22,329 bases of DNA from a virus. Below, piece after piece: positions 19,714-22,329 of the stretch (its first letter is position 1; the number at the start of each line of letters is the position of its first letter). Position numbers and translations under genes: made by a program. The notes under the pieces were generated by a model. That model searched no databases. It had not been told where the DNA came from and saw nothing but the letters and a program-made list of their open reading frames with translations. Location of the stretch: the IMG/VR virus record IMGVR_UViG_3300037237_000077, positions 1 to 22,329 of that record; one strand, given 5' to 3'.

Positions 19714-22329
19714 TTAGATTGTACTTGCCGGTGGAGCAATGTGCTGAATTGGCGTCAAGGGCACCGCCCCACAATCTACCGCTATCCCACCACTACCTTG
19801 CACGCATCCAGCCGTGCCACCTGCCCATGCACTAGGATCAAGCATAATCATGCCCTCGCGTATCCACGCATTGAGCAGACCGGCAGCGTAGGTGTGCGGA
19901 GATGGGCAGGACGGGAATAACAACCCAGCACACTGGCTATCGTAGGTCGTATTCGCCAGCACAGCCGTCTGCATCCACGCGAAGTATGCTTCTTCCCAGA
20001 AGGGGGCGGAGCCTTCATAGGGATTACTGGCGTCGAAGGCTAGTACTGGAAGGTTAGTAGCTGCGGTCGTGAAACTTTGCAAGGCTCGGAAGTACATCGT
20101 CCGGCCCCCGTAAACAGATGGATCAGAGTATGGGTATACCTGCCCCGCCGTCACAGTTACTCCAGTATTCGTTGAAGATAGCACCGTAGCCTGAGCACCG
20201 TAACAGGCTGACAGGGACGCAGTGCTGGCACAGTATGAATTCATAATGCCTTCAGGGAAGGCATATTCAACATCGAAAAATGGGATTGACCGATTCGTCT
20301 CCACCATTATCGGAAACCGATTATAGGAGTGGTCCGTACCAAGCGTGCCGATATAATTCAAGCCCGTGAACTGCTGCCAGTAATTTTGATAGTTGAATGC
20401 AGCATTCCCTCCGAGATAAGTAATATACGTTGAACTAGCCCCACAACTCGCGCCTGCCTCGAACTCAGCGATACTATTCCCGGAAGTCACAGTCTGCGTA
20501 CCGCTTCCTGCGCTTCCTGCCGTCACTGTTGTCGAAGTTCCTGGAGTAGCGGATACTTCAAATTGGCTTCCTGACAGACCCTCGGCAACTACATAATAAA
20601 TAGTACTGGTGGAGAAATTCGTAGGCAAAGACCCAGTCGTATAGAACTGCACAGACTGGCCTACTACAAAAGAGTTGGTCGCACTGATGACTGCGGAACT
20701 ATTGGTAAATGTAGAACTAATCGGCGCAGAAACCGGAACTGCGTTTGCCCAAAGGTTTGAGTCAACAGAAGGCACCGTCCCCGAGGGCGCATCCGTGGTA
20801 TGACACGCCAGTGCGCCTGATGCAAAGTTCTTTCCGCTATCACCTAGTGTGGCATTAGGAGCGGCGCTAAAAACAGTATTTGCGCGAAACAAAATTGACA
20901 AGGACGTGCCGATTGTTGGATCAATGACTCCGCAAAGAGGCCACGCCGTACCATAGCCGTTGTATCCTGGCAGGTCGACGTTCCCAGTGCAGGTATATGA
21001 ATTTGTCCTACCTCCAGTCCCGCCTATCGTCGTAGCGAACTCTGCAAGGAAGGGGGATGAACTACCCAATCCGCCCATTACGTTATTTTTCACGCTATAA
21101 CTGGTCGCGGTATTACCGATCGTCGTATTGAGGAATTTACAAAGTACGAAGTGCGTATTGCTAGCTGTAGAATTAGCAACTAGATCTGCCCAACAAAGGC
21201 TATTACTCAAGTTAGGCGGCAAGATTGAGTAGTAGTTTGGAGGCGTATTGCCTGTTACCCAGAAATTCTGATCGATAAAAATCTGATCGTAAGAACCGCC
21301 GTCTGGATTGAGAAAACCGCCCCCAGCGCACGTTGCACCAGCACAAGATGCGTAGCCGTTATAAAGGAAAGCATTTTTCCATACCACACTACCGTCGTTA
21401 GCATTAGAGAACGCATTAACTGGACCATCAGCCACCAGCCCAGTAATTGAATAGCTACCGGCGCCTTGGTTAGCCCCTGATCCACCTAGACGCAAACATC
21501 CAGATAAAGATGAGCCAGATGTCGCAGTACATCCGAGCAAACTTAATCCATTGATGATGATGTTGTTCGCGTCAGTCGTGGACGTGATCGAAAATTGCAC
21601 ATTGCCGCTATTGGTGAAAGTAACATTCGTCCACGTTGCCCCACCGTTGGCCGTAGTCGTACCAGAAGAGTAACAGTAAGCAACGGGTACGGTGCCGTTC
21701 GTGGTCCCGCCAATGCTCTTGAAGTCAACGTAGGTGAATGTTCCGTATCCAACATTAGCTGGGCATAACGATCCAGTCACAAAGTTTATAGCTCCAGAGA
21801 GACAGGAGCCGGCAGTCGTACAAGCTCCCGATTTCCGCGTTGAGGCGTAATAGGAATCGCCCTGCCAAGTGATGTGCGACCCAGACGTGCCGACCATCGA
21901 ATAGGAACTGGCACCAGATGTTCCGTCCAGCCATACCCATGTGTAGGCGGCAGTGGTAGGCGCCCCGGCCCATGAGGAATCGTGTTGAATCGTGCAGCCA
22001 GCCCCGGCAGTCATAATATTCGCTTGGCCTGTAGCAGAATTCACCGGACCCGAGTAGATAATTGTGCTGGAATTAGAACAGGTCAGACCACCTCCACCTA
22101 CCCCCGTCACGGAAATGGCGTAGGTAGTTTGATTGGCTGGGGAATTCCCTGCCGAACACGTCTCGGGTGAAGAAATTCCACAAGTCACTGTGAAGGTTGA
22201 AGGGATGACAACTTGGTCCCCTAAACTTGTCGTATCGGTACTGCCAGGATATGTAACGTGAATGCCCAATGCCGCAGACGTCCCCCAAGTCGTTGCAGCA
22301 GTCCACTCACCGCTCTGCACAGCAGTAAA
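19714..22329 (-). CDS. Large beta-helix-like surface/adhesin protein, 5' truncated at the window edge
   Basis: The frame is open from the right edge to a TAA at 19716-19714, giving 871 residues with the true N-terminus missing. The first in-frame GTG (22320) lies inside a conserved-looking stretch, FTAVQSGEWTAATTWG, a typical early motif of parallel beta-helix proteins (QSGxW...TWG followed by GDxVxI-like text), so it is probably not the start. The middle is rich in Gly, Ser, Thr and Asn, with short beta-strand-like units. Around 20725-20475 there is a domain of the FTNxSxVISATxxFVxGQSVxFYTTG...YYVVA...FEVSATPG type that recurs in phage structural proteins. The last 200 or so residues are richer in aromatic and charged residues (FWEEAYFAWMQT). 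Many Cys pairs are present, for example SGACTTAGSC and YASCAGATCAG. The stop abuts the terminator start (TAAATG). It could be a head or neck fibre, a tailspike or a secreted protein. I do not recognise a specific family. Confidence 0.6.
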   Translation of the reverse strand, partial: FTAVQSGEWTAATTWGTSAALGIHVTYPGSTDTTSLGDQVVIPSTFTVTCGISSPETCSAGNSPANQTTYAISVTGVGGGGLTCSNSSTIIYSGPVNSATGQANIMTAGAGCTIQHDSSWAGAPTTAAYTWVWLDGTSGASSYSMVGTSGSHITWQGDSYYASTRKSGACTTAGSCLSGAINFVTGSLCPANVGYGTFTYVDFKSIGGTTNGTVPVAYCYSSGTTTANGGATWTNVTFTNSGNVQFSITSTTDANNIIINGLSLLGCTATSGSSLSGCLRLGGSGANQGAGSYSITGLVADGPVNAFSNANDGSVVWKNAFLYNGYASCAGATCAGGGFLNPDGGSYDQIFIDQNFWVTGNTPPNYYSILPPNLSNSLCWADLVANSTASNTHFVLCKFLNTTIGNTATSYSVKNNVMGGLGSSSPFLAEFATTIGGTGGRTNSYTCTGNVDLPGYNGYGTAWPLCGVIDPTIGTSLSILFRANTVFSAAPNATLGDSGKNFASGALACHTTDAPSGTVPSVDSNLWANAVPVSAPISSTFTNSSAVISATNSFVVGQSVQFYTTGSLPTNFSTSTIYYVVAEGLSGSQFEVSATPGTSTTVTAGSAGSGTQTVTSGNSIAEFEAGASCGASSTYITYLGGNAAFNYQNYWQQFTGLNYIGTLGTDHSYNRFPIMVETNRSIPFFDVEYAFPEGIMNSYCASTASLSACYGAQATVLSSTNTGVTVTAGQVYPYSDPSVYGGRTMYFRALQSFTTAATNLPVLAFDASNPYEGSAPFWEEAYFAWMQTAVLANTTYDSQCAGLLFPSCPSPHTYAAGLLNAWIREGMIMLDPSAWAGGTAGCVQGSGGIAVDCGAVPLTPIQHIAPPASTI

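Noticed and set aside
22318-22320. GTG as the start of the right-edge gene
   Set aside because: The frame continues to the edge, and the GTG falls within an FTAVQSGEW motif that looks internal, so the gene is better described as 5' truncated.

Overview
The window is a late structural module of a contractile-tailed double-stranded DNA phage (myovirus), either free or integrated. Every supported gene is on the minus strand and is transcribed from the right edge to the left edge. Coding is almost gap-free: most genes are joined by ATGA, GTGA, TAATG or TAAATG junctions, and the few gaps are under about 20 bases. No stretch over 300 bases lacks a gene. I see no promoter, terminator, tRNA, CRISPR array, insertion sequence or attachment site, so this looks like the interior of one long operon.

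The gene order, from right to left, is: a 5'-truncated beta-helix-like surface protein (871+ aa); a neck/tail terminator; a DUF3383-type sheath; a DUF3277-type tube; a tail assembly chaperone with a programmed -1 frameshift; a short tape measure protein carrying a lytic transglycosylase domain; a Dit-like baseplate protein; a baseplate plug fused to a glycoside hydrolase; a hub; a gp138-type spike; a gpW/gp25-like wedge; a gpJ-like wedge; a tailspike; a DUF2612 protein; a small fibre; a 1123-aa repeat-rich fibre; and a beta-helix plus TIM-barrel-like protein that runs off the left edge (894+ aa). From memory, the core order sheath-tube-chaperone-tape measure-Dit-plug-hub-spike-wedge matches the minimal myophage Pam3. 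Large accessory carbohydrate-active or adhesive proteins have been added to this core.

The core genes build the tail. The chaperone pair loads the tape measure, tube and sheath polymerise around it, the terminator caps the tube, and hub, spike and wedges form the baseplate. The spikes and fibres recognise or degrade host surface polymers.

The most unusual features are these: (1) a 117-residue plug domain fused behind a roughly 450-residue GH71/GH99-like hydrolase plus an Fn3-like domain; (2) three fibre or spike genes that begin with Sec-type signal peptides, two of them and the truncated right-edge protein also rich in closely spaced cysteine pairs; (3) a T TTT TTC slippery heptamer in the chaperone gene that opens a 76-codon extension; (4) a two-repeat beta domain inserted in the sheath; (5) a very large surface protein placed between the expected head-neck genes and the terminator.

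The host cannot be fixed from the sequence. Signal peptides ending in FGQ or ACAQ and the roughly balanced base composition recall Acidobacteriota secreted proteins, and the abundant polysaccharide-directed folds suggest a soil or biofilm setting. Both points are inference.
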